From CAZAYP01 sp964489425 [NCBI: uncultured Verrucomicrobiota bacterium] (GTDB taxonomy: Bacteria > Verrucomicrobiota > Kiritimatiellia > RZYC01), in NCBI GenBank assembly GCA_964489425.1, contig CAZAYP010000001.1, forward strand, positions 62,001 to 126,000: DNA of 64,000 nucleotides, given 5' to 3'. The translations under genes and the position numbers were made by a program. Within the stretch, counting starts at the first letter, position 1. Each line of letters begins with the position of its first letter. The notes below the pieces were generated by a model. It did not search any database, was not told the origin of the DNA, and saw nothing but the letters and a program-made list of their open reading frames with translations. Shown piece by piece: positions 9,973-18,539 of this stretch.

Positions 9973-10674
9973 TTATAACTTGATCCCCGCAGCCAGCTCC
10001 GCCAGGGCGTCCAGGTCCAGCAGGCGGATGCGGCGGCCATGGACCGCGATGATTTTGCGGCGCTGCATGCGCGCGAGCGTGCGGCTGAGGGTCGCGGCAA
10101 TCGTGCCCAGCCGCGCCGCGAGAACCGCCTTGGACGTTTCCAGCGTCACCTCCGGCGCCGGGCGGCGCACCCGCAGGTCCATCAGGTGCTTGGCCAGGCG
10201 CGCGGACACCTCTTTCAGGGCCAGGTCATCCACCAGGTTCACAAACATGCGCAACCGCTGCGACAACACCGCGAGCATGGCCACCAGCACCCGCGGGTGG
10301 CGCTCGCCAATGTGCAGGAAGTCCGCGCGCGCCAGGAACAGGGTGGTGGTGGCCATCTCGGCCACGGCGCCGGCCGGGTACCGGCCGCCGAAGAAAACCG
10401 GCACCTCGCCGCACAAATCGCCCGGCCCGAACAGGTGCAGCACCTGTTCGCGGCCGTCCAGGTTGACCAGGAACACCTTGACGCGACCGGCGTGGATGAT
10501 ATGGAAGCCGGCGGCCGGCTCATCCTGCTGGAACAGCATGGCGCCAGGGTCAAACCGGCGCACGGTAGCCGCGGCCGCGAACCGCCGGCGGTCAGCCGGC
10601 ACCACCGCGTCGAACAGCCGGCACGCGGCCAGGATGCGTTCTTTTTCCGGCAGGCGGTCGAGCGGCGCAGGCAT
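9973..10674 (-). CDS. Crp/Fnr-family transcriptional regulator
   Basis: This 233-residue protein has a cyclic-nucleotide-binding-type beta-barrel ('PGDLCGEVPVFFGGRYPAGA', residues about 85-105), a dimerisation helix ('LRMFVNLVDDLALKEVSARLA') and a C-terminal winged helix-turn-helix ('LAARLGTIAATLSRTLARM', about 180-200). The cysteines do not form an Fnr iron-sulfur pattern, so oxygen sensing by a [4Fe-4S] cluster is unlikely. Ligand and targets cannot be read from sequence. Its ATG overlaps the TGA of the antiporter gene (TGATG), so translation is probably coupled. Its place in an operon with thioredoxin reductase suggests a stress or redox role, but that is inference. Confidence 0.88.
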   Translation of the reverse strand: MPAPLDRLPEKERILAACRLFDAVVPADRRRFAAAATVRRFDPGAMLFQQDEPAAGFHIIHAGRVKVFLVNLDGREQVLHLFGPGDLCGEVPVFFGGRYPAGAVAEMATTTLFLARADFLHIGERHPRVLVAMLAVLSQRLRMFVNLVDDLALKEVSARLAKHLMDLRVRRPAPEVTLETSKAVLAARLGTIAATLSRTLARMQRRKIIAVHGRRIRLLDLDALAELAAGIKL

Positions 10675-11963
10675 CAGTGGAATCCGATCGCCGGCTGCGG
10701 GTGGTCGTGGCCGCCGGCCGGGTCCGGGGCGCAGACTTTCAGCTTATGGGTCACCCAGCGCAGGGTGGCGCCGGGGATGATCGCGCCCACCAGCACGATG
10801 AAGAAGATCAGGTTGAACAGCTTCTGGAGCAGCGGGAAAAGCTGCGGCTGGTCGTCCACCCGCAGGATCGGGATCGTGGCGAGGATGATGGGCACGGCGC
10901 CGCGCAACCCGGCCCACGACACGTAGGCGATCTCGCGGCCCGTAAAGCGAAACGGGAGGAGGCACAGCGTCACCACCACCGGCCGCGCGACCACCGCCAG
11001 GAACAAGGCCAGCGCGATCCCCTGCCAGGCCACCGCCGGAAGTTGCTTGGGAAACACGAGCAGCCCAAGGATCAGGAACATCATAATCTGCCCCAGCCAC
11101 GAGATGGCGTCGTGGAACTCCTTGACGTACGTCTTCTGCGGGATGTTCGAGTTGCCGATGATGATCCCGGCGAGGTACACGGAGAGGAACCCGCTGCCGT
11201 CCAGCCAGGCCGGCACGCCAAAGGCCACCATGGCCATGCTCAGGGCGGCCACCGGAAACATGGCCGGCGTGTTGTGGAAAAAAGTCCTGGAATGCACCAG
11301 CAGGGCGCGGCCCATCCAGCCCAACGCCAGGCCGCCGCCCAACCCGATGGCCAGCTGCTGGATGATCGCGGTGAGGATATGCCAGCCCAAGGCGGATTCG
11401 CCCAGCACATGGGCGGTCATGGACAACGTCAGGATGATCGCCACCGGGTCGTTCAGCCCGCTTTCCAGCTCGACCACCGGGCCCAGCCGGCCGCGCAGGT
11501 TGAGCCCGGGCATGACCACGTAGACCGCGGCCGCGTCCGTGGACGAAACAATGGCGCCGATCAGCAGGGACTCGGACCACGGCAAGCCCAGGATGAAGCG
11601 CGTGCCCACGGCCATGACCAGGGCCACCCCGACCACCCCGAGCGTCGCCAGAACGCTGGCCGGTGCGATGGCCGCGTGGATGGATTTTTTCGAGGTGTTG
11701 AGGCCGCCGGAGAACAGGATAACCGCCAGGGCCATGGTGCCCAGCACGTAGGCCAGGTCGTAACGGTCAAACCAGATGTGGCCCAGGCCGTCCGACCCGG
11801 CCAGCATGCCGATCCCCAGGAACACGAACGAGATCGGCACGCCCCAGCGCACGCTGACCCGGTAGAACACGCAGCTGAGCACCAAAAGGACCCCGCTCAC
11901 CGCCAGGACCACCGCGGTCAGGTACGGAGCGTTTTCCAGCATGAAGGGCTGGTAGCCGTTCAT
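10674..11963 (-). CDS. CPA1-type Na+(K+)/H+ antiporter, NhaP2-like, without C-terminal RCK domain
   Basis: This 429-residue protein has about 12 hydrophobic helices of the cation:proton antiporter fold, starting MNGYQPFML. Typical motifs include 'ILFSGGLNTS', 'AIVSSTDAAAVY' and 'LESGLNDPVAI' (the conserved ND pair), and 'SWAGLRGAVPIILAT' near the end. It exchanges protons for Na+ or K+ across the inner membrane. NhaP2/CvrA proteins usually carry a cytoplasmic RCK/TrkA-C regulatory extension; here the chain stops soon after the last helix. I chose the ATG at 11963 because it overlaps the upstream ABC-transporter stop (ATGA) and because residues further upstream are only the ABC gene read out of frame. 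Confidence 0.9.
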   Translation of the reverse strand: MNGYQPFMLENAPYLTAVVLAVSGVLLVLSCVFYRVSVRWGVPISFVFLGIGMLAGSDGLGHIWFDRYDLAYVLGTMALAVILFSGGLNTSKKSIHAAIAPASVLATLGVVGVALVMAVGTRFILGLPWSESLLIGAIVSSTDAAAVYVVMPGLNLRGRLGPVVELESGLNDPVAIILTLSMTAHVLGESALGWHILTAIIQQLAIGLGGGLALGWMGRALLVHSRTFFHNTPAMFPVAALSMAMVAFGVPAWLDGSGFLSVYLAGIIIGNSNIPQKTYVKEFHDAISWLGQIMMFLILGLLVFPKQLPAVAWQGIALALFLAVVARPVVVTLCLLPFRFTGREIAYVSWAGLRGAVPIILATIPILRVDDQPQLFPLLQKLFNLIFFIVLVGAIIPGATLRWVTHKLKVCAPDPAGGHDHPQPAIGFH

Positions 11964-13750
11964 GGAGCCGCCCCCGGGGCGGGCGCGGCGCGGCCGCCGG
12001 CGGCCTGGAACTGCAGCTCGTAGAGGTACTGGTAATGTCCGCCGCGCGCCAGCAACTCCTGGTGGGTGCCTTCTTCCACGATGGCGCCCTGGTGCAGGAC
12101 CACGATGCGGTCGGCGTGCATCACGGTGGACAGGCGATGGGCGATGGCGAACACCGTGCGGTGGGCCATGAGTTCGTCCAGCGCGGCCTGCACCTGGCGC
12201 TCGGACTCGGTGTCCAGGGCGCTGGTGGCCTCGTCGAGAATCAGCAGCGGCGGGTTGCCCAGGATGGCGCGGGCAATGGCCAGGCGCTGGCACTGGCCGC
12301 CGGAGAGGCGCGCGCCGCGCTCGCCCACCACCGTGTCATAGCCCGCGGGCAGCTCGGTGATGAAGCCGTGGGCATGGGCGCGCTGCGCGGCCCCGATGAT
12401 GCGGTCGCGCGCGATGTCCGCGTGGCCGTAGGCAATGTTGTTGGCGATCGTGTCGTTGAACAGGATCGTCTCCTGGGTCACGATGCCGATCTGGCGGCGC
12501 AGCGAGGCCAGGGTGAACTCGCGGACGTCGCGGCCATTGACGAGGATGCGGCCGGACGTGGGATCGAAAAAGCGCGGGATGAGGCCCAGGAGCGTGGTCT
12601 TGCCGGAGCCGGAGCTGCCCACCACCGCGAGGCATTCCCCCTGGCGCACGCGCAGGTTGATGTCCCGCAGCACCGGCGCGTCCGCGTACGCGAAGCTCAC
12701 GCCCGCGAACTCCACGCTGGCCGGCGGCTCGGTGAACGGCACGGCGTCGGGCCGCTCGGGCACGGTGATGGGCGCGTCGATAATCTCGAATACCCGGTCG
12801 GCCGCGGCGCAGCTTTGCTGGATGTTGAGGTGGATCCGGCTCAGCTTCTTGGCCGGTTGGTACATCACCACCAGCGCGGCGCCGTAGGTGAAAAAGGCGT
12901 CGAAGGTCATGCCCGCCCACTTGGCATAGAACAGCGCCAGCGACAGGCCGATGAACGAGATGGTGACGATGATCGGCTCCACCGCGGCCTGGGCCTTGGC
13001 CACGCGCATCAGGCGGTTGAACACCGCGCGGTTGCGCTCGCGGAACCGGCCCTTCTCATACTCCTCCATGCCGAACGCCTTGACCACCCGCACGCCGCTG
13101 ATGGTCTCCTGCAGGATCGTCACCAGGTCGGCCAGCTTCTCCTGGCCCTCGCGCGAGGCGCGCCGCACGCGCCGGCCAAAGATGGCCACGGGGATAATGC
13201 AGATCGGGAACAGCACCAGGCTGCCGGCGGAGAGCAGCGGGTCGAGGTAAAACAGGTAAGCCACGGCGAACAGCAGCACAAACGGCTCGCGCACCACGTC
13301 GCTGATCACCGCGGCGACCGCGCGCTGGACCATCATCGTGTCGTTGGTGATGCGCGAGATCAGCTCGCCGGTGCGGCTCTGGGTGAAGTACAGCAGGCTC
13401 AGGTCGTGGACGTGGGCGAACGCCGCGTCGCGCAGGTCAAGCACGATCCGGTTGCCGACCCATTCCACGAAGTAGCGGCTCAGGAAGTCGCCGATGCCGC
13501 GCAGCACGGCAAAGCCCGGCAGCAACGCGGCAATGGCCATCACGCTCCAGAACGGCAGGGCCTGCGGATCGAACATGAACCCGAGGCTTTTCTTCAGCGC
13601 GCCCAGCATCCCGAAGGTGGAGCTGCCGAACAGCAGGCCGCAGAGGATGCCCAGGACCAGCCGGCCGGTGTACGGCCGGGCGTAGCGCAACAGGCGGCCA
13701 TACGTGCTCCACTCGCCCTGGCTGGTTGGACGCATGGCAGCGGCAGCCAT
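11960..13750 (-). CDS. MsbA-like lipid A / lipid-linked glycan ABC exporter (fused permease-ATPase)
   Basis: This 596-residue half-transporter has six N-terminal membrane helices (residues about 20-310) and a C-terminal ATPase with Walker A 'GSSGSGKTT', signature 'LSGGQCQRLAIARA', Walker B 'LLILDEATSALD' and the H-loop 'IAHRLSTVMHADRIVV'. Length and architecture fit MsbA, which flips lipid A-core across the inner membrane, though related exporters carry other lipids or peptides. The start MAAAAMRPTSQG at 13750 overlaps the trxB stop by one base (TAATG). It lies between trxB and the antiporter in a five-gene operon, so substrate cannot be inferred from context. Confidence 0.88.
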   Translation of the reverse strand: MAAAAMRPTSQGEWSTYGRLLRYARPYTGRLVLGILCGLLFGSSTFGMLGALKKSLGFMFDPQALPFWSVMAIAALLPGFAVLRGIGDFLSRYFVEWVGNRIVLDLRDAAFAHVHDLSLLYFTQSRTGELISRITNDTMMVQRAVAAVISDVVREPFVLLFAVAYLFYLDPLLSAGSLVLFPICIIPVAIFGRRVRRASREGQEKLADLVTILQETISGVRVVKAFGMEEYEKGRFRERNRAVFNRLMRVAKAQAAVEPIIVTISFIGLSLALFYAKWAGMTFDAFFTYGAALVVMYQPAKKLSRIHLNIQQSCAAADRVFEIIDAPITVPERPDAVPFTEPPASVEFAGVSFAYADAPVLRDINLRVRQGECLAVVGSSGSGKTTLLGLIPRFFDPTSGRILVNGRDVREFTLASLRRQIGIVTQETILFNDTIANNIAYGHADIARDRIIGAAQRAHAHGFITELPAGYDTVVGERGARLSGGQCQRLAIARAILGNPPLLILDEATSALDTESERQVQAALDELMAHRTVFAIAHRLSTVMHADRIVVLHQGAIVEEGTHQELLARGGHYQYLYELQFQAAGGRAAPAPGAAP

Positions 13751-14673
13751 TATTTGCCCAGCGATTGAAGGTGCCAGCCGACCTCGAGCGCGGCCGTGCA
13801 CCCGGACCCGGCGGCGGTGACGGCCTGGCGGTAGGTGGCGTCCTGCACGTCGCCGGCGGCGAACACGCCGGCCACGTTCGTGCGGGTGTTCGTGGTCTTG
13901 ATGTAACCCTTGTCCGTCAGCTCGAGTTGGCCGCGGAACGGGGCCGTGTTGGGCTCGTGGCCGATGCCGAGGAACATGCCGCTGACCTCCAGCACGCGGG
14001 TGGCGCCAGATGCCACATCGCGCAGCCGCAAGCCGGTAACCTTGTTCTGCGCCACGTCCAGCACCTCCTCCACCACGCTGTTCCACACCGGCGCAATCTT
14101 GGGGTGCTTGAGGGCGCGCGCGGCCATCACGGGCGACGCGCGGAACTGGTCGCGCCGGTGGACGATGTACACCCTGGACGCAAACCGGGTCAGGAACAGG
14201 GCCTCTTCCATGGCCGTGTCGCCGCCGCCGACCACGGCCACGGGCACGTTGCGGAAAAACGCGCCGTCGCACGTGGCACAGCCGGACACGCCGTGGCCGC
14301 GCAGCTTCTGCTCCGACTCCAGGCCCAGGTACTTGGCGCTGGCGCCGGTGGCCACGATCACGGTCAAGGCTTCAATCCACGTGCCGTCATCGGTCATGAC
14401 CTTGAGCGGTGACCCCGTGAAATCCACCTGGTCCACCACGCCGGGTTTGACCTCGGCGCCGAAACGCACGGCCTGCTGCTTCATCTTGTCCATCAACTCG
14501 AAGCCACCGAGACCCTCGGGGAACCCGGGAAAATTCTCGATATCCGTCGTGGTGGTCAACTGGCCGCCGGGCTGCAGGCCCTCGATGACCAGCGGCTGCA
14601 GGTTGGCGCGCGCGGCGTAGATCGCGGCCGTCCATCCCGCCGGGCCGGAGCCCAAAATCACAACATTTTTCAT
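13750..14673 (-). CDS. trxB: Thioredoxin-disulfide reductase
   Basis: This 307-residue flavoprotein has an N-terminal FAD-binding GSGPAGWTAAIYAAR, redox-active CATCDG near residue 134, NADPH-binding GGGDTAMEEALFL, and a second FAD motif 'GVFAAGDVQDATYRQAVTAAG' near the end. It reduces thioredoxin with NADPH in the cytoplasm. The ATG at 14673 (MKNVVILGSG) is preferred over one seven codons upstream because of family N-termini and an AAGG site. It is the first gene of the operon that continues through the ABC exporter, antiporter, Crp/Fnr regulator and CxxC protein. Confidence 0.95.
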   Translation of the reverse strand: MKNVVILGSGPAGWTAAIYAARANLQPLVIEGLQPGGQLTTTTDIENFPGFPEGLGGFELMDKMKQQAVRFGAEVKPGVVDQVDFTGSPLKVMTDDGTWIEALTVIVATGASAKYLGLESEQKLRGHGVSGCATCDGAFFRNVPVAVVGGGDTAMEEALFLTRFASRVYIVHRRDQFRASPVMAARALKHPKIAPVWNSVVEEVLDVAQNKVTGLRLRDVASGATRVLEVSGMFLGIGHEPNTAPFRGQLELTDKGYIKTTNTRTNVAGVFAAGDVQDATYRQAVTAAGSGCTAALEVGWHLQSLGK

Positions 14674-14804
14674 CGTATGCCTTCCGTTATCCACGCCGGG
14701 TCAAGAAACCAGAAAGCGGGCCTTAAAACAAGGTTAAAACCCGACCGGGCCACGTTCCCGCCCTCACGGCAGCCCAAGGCAGGCCGGCCCGGGAACGCCC
14801 AGGG
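14674..14804. other. Spacer between the beta-helix gene and trxB
   Basis: This 131-bp spacer must hold the end of the 14,805 transcript and the trxB promoter. It contains a CGTTCCCG/CGGGAACG inverted repeat with a loop of about 29 nt and an AT-richer stretch around 14,720-14,745. I cannot assign a clear -35/-10 pair or terminator. Confidence 0.35.
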
Positions 14805-16730
14805 TTAGATGAGCAACAGAAGCCACGGCAGCGGACGGAACAGCCGGCGGCCCAGAGCCACGGGGCTGCAGGCGCTCGCGGCGGTCAGGTACTGGGCCCG
14901 CACCCAATAATAATAGGTCAGGCCGGCGATCGTCGTGGTGTCGCAGTATGAAGAAGCTCCGCCAGCCACTGCGGCCAACGGTTGGTCGGGTGGCATGTTC
15001 TCCACGGCACGATATACCAGGTAGGCCCCGGCGCCCTGAACGCCGGTCCAGATCAGCTCAACGCACACGCTGGAGTTGGTGCTCGCGGAAAGATCCGGGA
15101 CGGCCAGCAGGTATTCAAAGGCGCCCTGGTCAGCGCTGGGACCGATAATCCGGGGATTGCCGGCATAGTCGGCGGCACCGGGCATCCAGGTCATGTTGGT
15201 GCCCGCGTTGATGCAGGGGGAGTTCGACGCCAGTCCGCAAGGCACCTCGACAGCGGGCAGGAACCGGGGATCATTGGTCGTATTGCCGCTACCCGGCGGC
15301 AGTGGCGACGTACAGCTGAACAGGATGGTGGTAGCGCTGCCGGTCACCCGCCAGTTGGCGCCGCTGGGCGCGGTATTCTGCCACGCAATGCAGTTGACCA
15401 TCCGGGCATCATCGATCCCGCCGCCCGCCTGGCCTGCGGCCGAATTGTAGGCCAGGGTGCAGTTATACAGCCGCCCGGACACCGCGCCGCCCCCGGCCCA
15501 TGCCGCGGTATTGGACAACAGGATGCTGCTATACAATGTGCCGGCATACGCTCCGCCACCATGGCTCGCCGTGTTGCCCAAGAGCAGGCAGTTGGTCAGC
15601 ACACTGCCGTGCACGCCCCCGCCCCGTTCGGCGGCCCCGTTGGCCGCCAGGCGACAGCCGGAAAGGTGGCCGCCGGCCGCACCGCCGCCCTGGCGGGCCG
15701 TGTTGTTGCTCAAAATGCACTGATGGAGATGGGCCAGATACGCACCGCCGCCCTGGTCCGTCACCGTGTTCCAGCTGAGCAGGCTGTCCACGAGCGTTGA
15801 CCCCGCCACGCCGCCGCCATCCCCCGCCGAGTTGCCGATGATCAGACAATGCTCCAGAGTACCGCCATCGGCCCCGCCGCCCTGAACGGCGGCCGAGTTG
15901 GCAACAACCTGGCAGTTGTTCGCCGTGCTGTCATAAAGGCCGCCGCCAAACGAGCACAGGCCGTTGCCGGCCACGGTGCAGTCGTAGAGGCTGCTGTCTG
16001 CCGCACCGCCCCCGAAACTGGCCGTGTTGCTGTTGATTACACACTGATAAAGGGTGGCCATGTAGGCTCCGCCGCCCTGGACGGCGGTATTATGGACAAG
16101 AGTACAGCGGTACAGGGTGCCACCGCTGGCGCCGCCGCCGCTGTCCCGCGTTGTGTTGCCCACCACGCGGCAGTCGTACAGCGTGCCCTGGTGCGTGCCA
16201 CCCCCGCCCCATGAGCCCACATTGCCCGTGATGACGCAGTTCGACACCGAACTCCACGTCTCGCAAAAGACGCCCCCCGCCGTGGCCGCCAAGGGCACCG
16301 TCCACGAAGATTGGGTGTGGCCGTTGGTGACGGTAAACCCCACGAGCATGGCGCCATTGGTGAGATACACACCCCGGATCGCATCCGGGCCCAGCCGGCT
16401 GGCGTTGGTCGAGGCCGCCCCCACAATGAACGTCGCAGCCGGGCCGTTGACACTCCGCAAGCTCACCGAGCGAACCACCGCCACCCGGCTGGTCAATTCC
16501 TGCCCGCCAGCGGCGTGGCCGCCGGCATCGTAGCGGCCATCGGCAACCCAGATCGTCGCGCCCGCCGGGGCGGCATCGGCGGCCTCCTGGATAACGCGGG
16601 CGGCCATGCCCCAGTTGGTGTAGGGGTAAACGTGTCCGCCGTTAGTGGCCACGTAATAATCGCTCCAGCCGGGCACTGCTAAAGCGACGGTCATCCCCAC
16701 CACTACCAGCATGATCGCGGACATTCTCAT
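14805..16730 (-). CDS. Secreted right-handed beta-helix protein with C-terminal FnIII-like domain
   Basis: This 641-residue protein has a signal peptide (MRMSAIMLVVVGMTVALAVPGWS) followed by the 'YYVATNGGHVYPYTNW' opening that I associate with PVC-group surface proteins. Residues about 150-470 are a run of roughly 22-25-residue coils of the type 'L-x-x-C-x-(L/V/I)-x-x-N-x-A-x-x-x-G-G-G-A', a classic parallel beta-helix. A segment around 540-625 ('ELIWTGVQGAGAYLVYRAV', 'GLTYYYWVRAQY') looks like a fibronectin-III-type module. The chain ends RPLPWLLLLI-stop, a tail shared with the two beta-helix genes to its right. Likely exported and surface attached; a polysaccharide-binding, adhesin or lyase-like role is possible, but I see no catalytic site. 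AGGGAGG precedes the start. Confidence 0.85.
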   Translation of the reverse strand: MRMSAIMLVVVGMTVALAVPGWSDYYVATNGGHVYPYTNWGMAARVIQEAADAAPAGATIWVADGRYDAGGHAAGGQELTSRVAVVRSVSLRSVNGPAATFIVGAASTNASRLGPDAIRGVYLTNGAMLVGFTVTNGHTQSSWTVPLAATAGGVFCETWSSVSNCVITGNVGSWGGGGTHQGTLYDCRVVGNTTRDSGGGASGGTLYRCTLVHNTAVQGGGAYMATLYQCVINSNTASFGGGAADSSLYDCTVAGNGLCSFGGGLYDSTANNCQVVANSAAVQGGGADGGTLEHCLIIGNSAGDGGGVAGSTLVDSLLSWNTVTDQGGGAYLAHLHQCILSNNTARQGGGAAGGHLSGCRLAANGAAERGGGVHGSVLTNCLLLGNTASHGGGAYAGTLYSSILLSNTAAWAGGGAVSGRLYNCTLAYNSAAGQAGGGIDDARMVNCIAWQNTAPSGANWRVTGSATTILFSCTSPLPPGSGNTTNDPRFLPAVEVPCGLASNSPCINAGTNMTWMPGAADYAGNPRIIGPSADQGAFEYLLAVPDLSASTNSSVCVELIWTGVQGAGAYLVYRAVENMPPDQPLAAVAGGASSYCDTTTIAGLTYYYWVRAQYLTAASACSPVALGRRLFRPLPWLLLLI

Positions 16731-16775
16731 TGCGTGCCTCCCTTATGGCCGCCAGCATCGCGGCGGCTGCTGGAA

Positions 16776-16804
16776 ATGTTAACGCACTCATCATGACGGC
16801 GCAA
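16776..16804 (-). promoter_or_regulatory. Putative sigma-70-type promoter for the leftward beta-helix gene
   Basis: On the minus strand TTGCGC (16799-16804) is followed after 17 nt by TAACAT (16776-16781). That places transcription start about 40 nt upstream of the ATG at 16730. It is read from consensus similarity only. Confidence 0.4.
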
Positions 16805-16834
16805 CGCGAGAATCGACCTGGCGGCACGCCACGT

Positions 16835-16856
16835 CATGACATAAAAGCCATGACAT
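16835..16856. repeat. Direct CATGACAT repeat in the divergent promoter region
   Basis: CATGACAT occurs at 16835-16842 and 16849-16856, a 14-bp period. Part of the second copy forms the putative -35 of the rightward promoter. The sequence lies between two divergent beta-helix genes, so it could be an operator; no protein is assigned. Confidence 0.4.
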
Positions 16857-16878
16857 GAGACCGCCCGGATGCTATATC
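16850..16878 (+). promoter_or_regulatory. Putative sigma-70-type promoter for the rightward beta-helix pair
   Basis: ATGACA (16850-16855), a 17-nt spacer and TATATC (16873-16878) fit a sigma-70-like promoter. It lies about 55 nt upstream of the ATG at 16934 and overlaps the CATGACAT repeat. Consensus similarity only. Confidence 0.4.
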
Positions 16879-16933
16879 TGAAAATGTGAATAATAGGTCT
16901 TGGGCAGTCATGCCCATGCAGAGGGGGCGCGCC

Positions 16934-18505
16934 ATGCAAGTACGCAACATCACCCTGGTTGCCGCGGTTTCACTTTTTTCCTTGTTGCTGAGCGGGGGCC
17001 AGGCCGCAACCCTGTATGTCTGGCAGAACTCTCCAAGCCCGAACCCGCCCTACAGCAGTTGGGCGACCGCGGCGCATGCTATCCAGACCGCCGTGGATGC
17101 GGCGGTGGACGCGGACACGGTTCTGGTCACCAACGGCACCTACACCCTGGTCAGCCGCATCGGTATCACCAAGGGCGTGGCGGTGCGGAGCATGAACCCG
17201 TACCAGGCCATCATTGACGGCAACGACGCCTGCCGGTGCGTTTATCTCGATCATGCCCAGGCCGAGATCGCGGAGTTCAAGATTCAGCATGGCCGCGTGA
17301 GCGACAACGGCGGCGGGGTCTATATCGGAGTGGCCGGCGGCACGGTCAGCAACTGCTGGCTGGAATCGAACCGGGCGCTGGGCATGTACTCGGGCGGCGG
17401 GGTCTATTGCACCGCCACCGGGCTCGTCACGGACTGCCTCATCCAGAACTGCTCGGCCGAAGCCGGGGGAGGCGTTTATTGTTTCCAAGGCGGCCGGGTT
17501 GAAAACTGCTTGATCACGTTGTGCGCCGGCGACGACGTCGGCGGCGGGGTGGTGTTGGACGGGGGCGGCAGCGTGCGCAACAGCGTGCTGGCCAGCAACA
17601 GTTCAGCCGGCGGCGGCGTCAACGCGGGCGGCGGCGTGTACGCCAACTGCGGCGGCCTGGTCGAGGCGTGCACCATCCGCGACAACTACGCGGCCATGGG
17701 CGGCGGGGGCGTCTTCTTCAAGAGCAGCGGCGTCCTGCGCGCCAGCAGCGTGTGCGACAACGAGGCCGAGAAGTATGGCGGCGGGGTGTACCTGGAGGCC
17801 GGCGGCACGGTCGCGCATTGCACCATCTATCGCAACCAGGTCACCAACGGCGCGCCGGAAGGGTTGGGCGGCGGGGTGTACATGACCAGCGTCACCAACG
17901 GCATTTACATCGTCGGCGGGTCGGTGGAGTACTGCTTCATTTCCAACAACGTGGCCGGCGACCGCGGCGGCGGCGTGAGCATGACCTATGGCTGCGCGCT
18001 GCGCAACAACCTGGTCATCAATAATTATGCCCGGTATTACGGCGGCGGCGTGCACTGCGCGAACGGCGGCCAGGTGGAAAACTGCACGATCGTCACCAAC
18101 TTCGCGGATCGGGCCGGCGGGATCTTCATGCAGGGAACCGGGGGCGGCGTCGTGAACAGCATCGTGCTGGGCAACGCCTGCTCCCCGACCTGGCCGGCCG
18201 AGGCCAACGGCCTGGCCGAAGACCAGGACTTGAACTCCTTTATCTACAGCTGCACCTGGCCGGCCAACCCGTGCCGCCCCAACGGCGATGTCATCACCAA
18301 CAACGCGCACTGGGTGGACGCGGCCGCGGGCGACTTCCGGCTGCGCGCGGACTCTCCCTGCCGCGATGCAGGCCTGAACGCGGTGTGGATGTTCAGCGCC
18401 AAGGATCTGGCCGGCCGGCCGCGCGTTGTCGGCGGGCGCGTGGACATGGGCGCGTATGAATACCAAGTGGCGGGCGTGCCCTGGCAACTGCTGCTGTTGC
18501 CGTGA
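16934..18505 (+). CDS. Secreted beta-helix surface protein, tandem paralogue 1
   Basis: This 523-residue protein starts MQVRNITLVAAVSLFSLLLS, a clear signal peptide, after a GAGGGGG ribosome site; ATGs further upstream would spoil the signal peptide. The mature chain opens 'LYVWQNSPSPNPPYSSW', then has a parallel beta-helix of coils rich in 'G-G-G-V-Y' turns and 'V-E-N-C-x-I' strands (about residues 95-430). It closes with 'SPCRDAGLN ... DLAGRPRVVGGRVDMGAYEY', a common end module of such proteins in PVC bacteria. The last residues are VPWQLLLLP. It shares the opening, coil pattern, closing module and tail with the next gene 34 nt downstream, so the two arose by duplication. No catalytic residues are evident. 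Confidence 0.85.
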   Translation: MQVRNITLVAAVSLFSLLLSGGQAATLYVWQNSPSPNPPYSSWATAAHAIQTAVDAAVDADTVLVTNGTYTLVSRIGITKGVAVRSMNPYQAIIDGNDACRCVYLDHAQAEIAEFKIQHGRVSDNGGGVYIGVAGGTVSNCWLESNRALGMYSGGGVYCTATGLVTDCLIQNCSAEAGGGVYCFQGGRVENCLITLCAGDDVGGGVVLDGGGSVRNSVLASNSSAGGGVNAGGGVYANCGGLVEACTIRDNYAAMGGGGVFFKSSGVLRASSVCDNEAEKYGGGVYLEAGGTVAHCTIYRNQVTNGAPEGLGGGVYMTSVTNGIYIVGGSVEYCFISNNVAGDRGGGVSMTYGCALRNNLVINNYARYYGGGVHCANGGQVENCTIVTNFADRAGGIFMQGTGGGVVNSIVLGNACSPTWPAEANGLAEDQDLNSFIYSCTWPANPCRPNGDVITNNAHWVDAAAGDFRLRADSPCRDAGLNAVWMFSAKDLAGRPRVVGGRVDMGAYEYQVAGVPWQLLLLP

Positions 18506-18539
18506 GTCGCAGGCCTGACAGGAAGAGGAGAAAAATACC

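Noticed and set aside
10677-12293. N-terminal extension of the antiporter frame to 12,293 and a plus-strand frame opposite
   Set aside because: The extra 110 codons lie inside the ABC exporter in another frame. The ATG at 11,963 with ATGA overlap starts the true membrane protein.
15400-16250. Short repeated CCGCCGCCC-like units that looked like a repeat array or CRISPR
   Set aside because: They encode the Gly-Gly-Gly turns of beta-helix coils. Spacing follows protein coils (about 70 bp), with no conserved palindromic repeat and no cas genes.
17500-18130. Arg-rich overlapping frame inside the first tandem beta-helix gene
   Set aside because: It is the frame-shifted reading of GGCGGC repeats, with no start site or domain.
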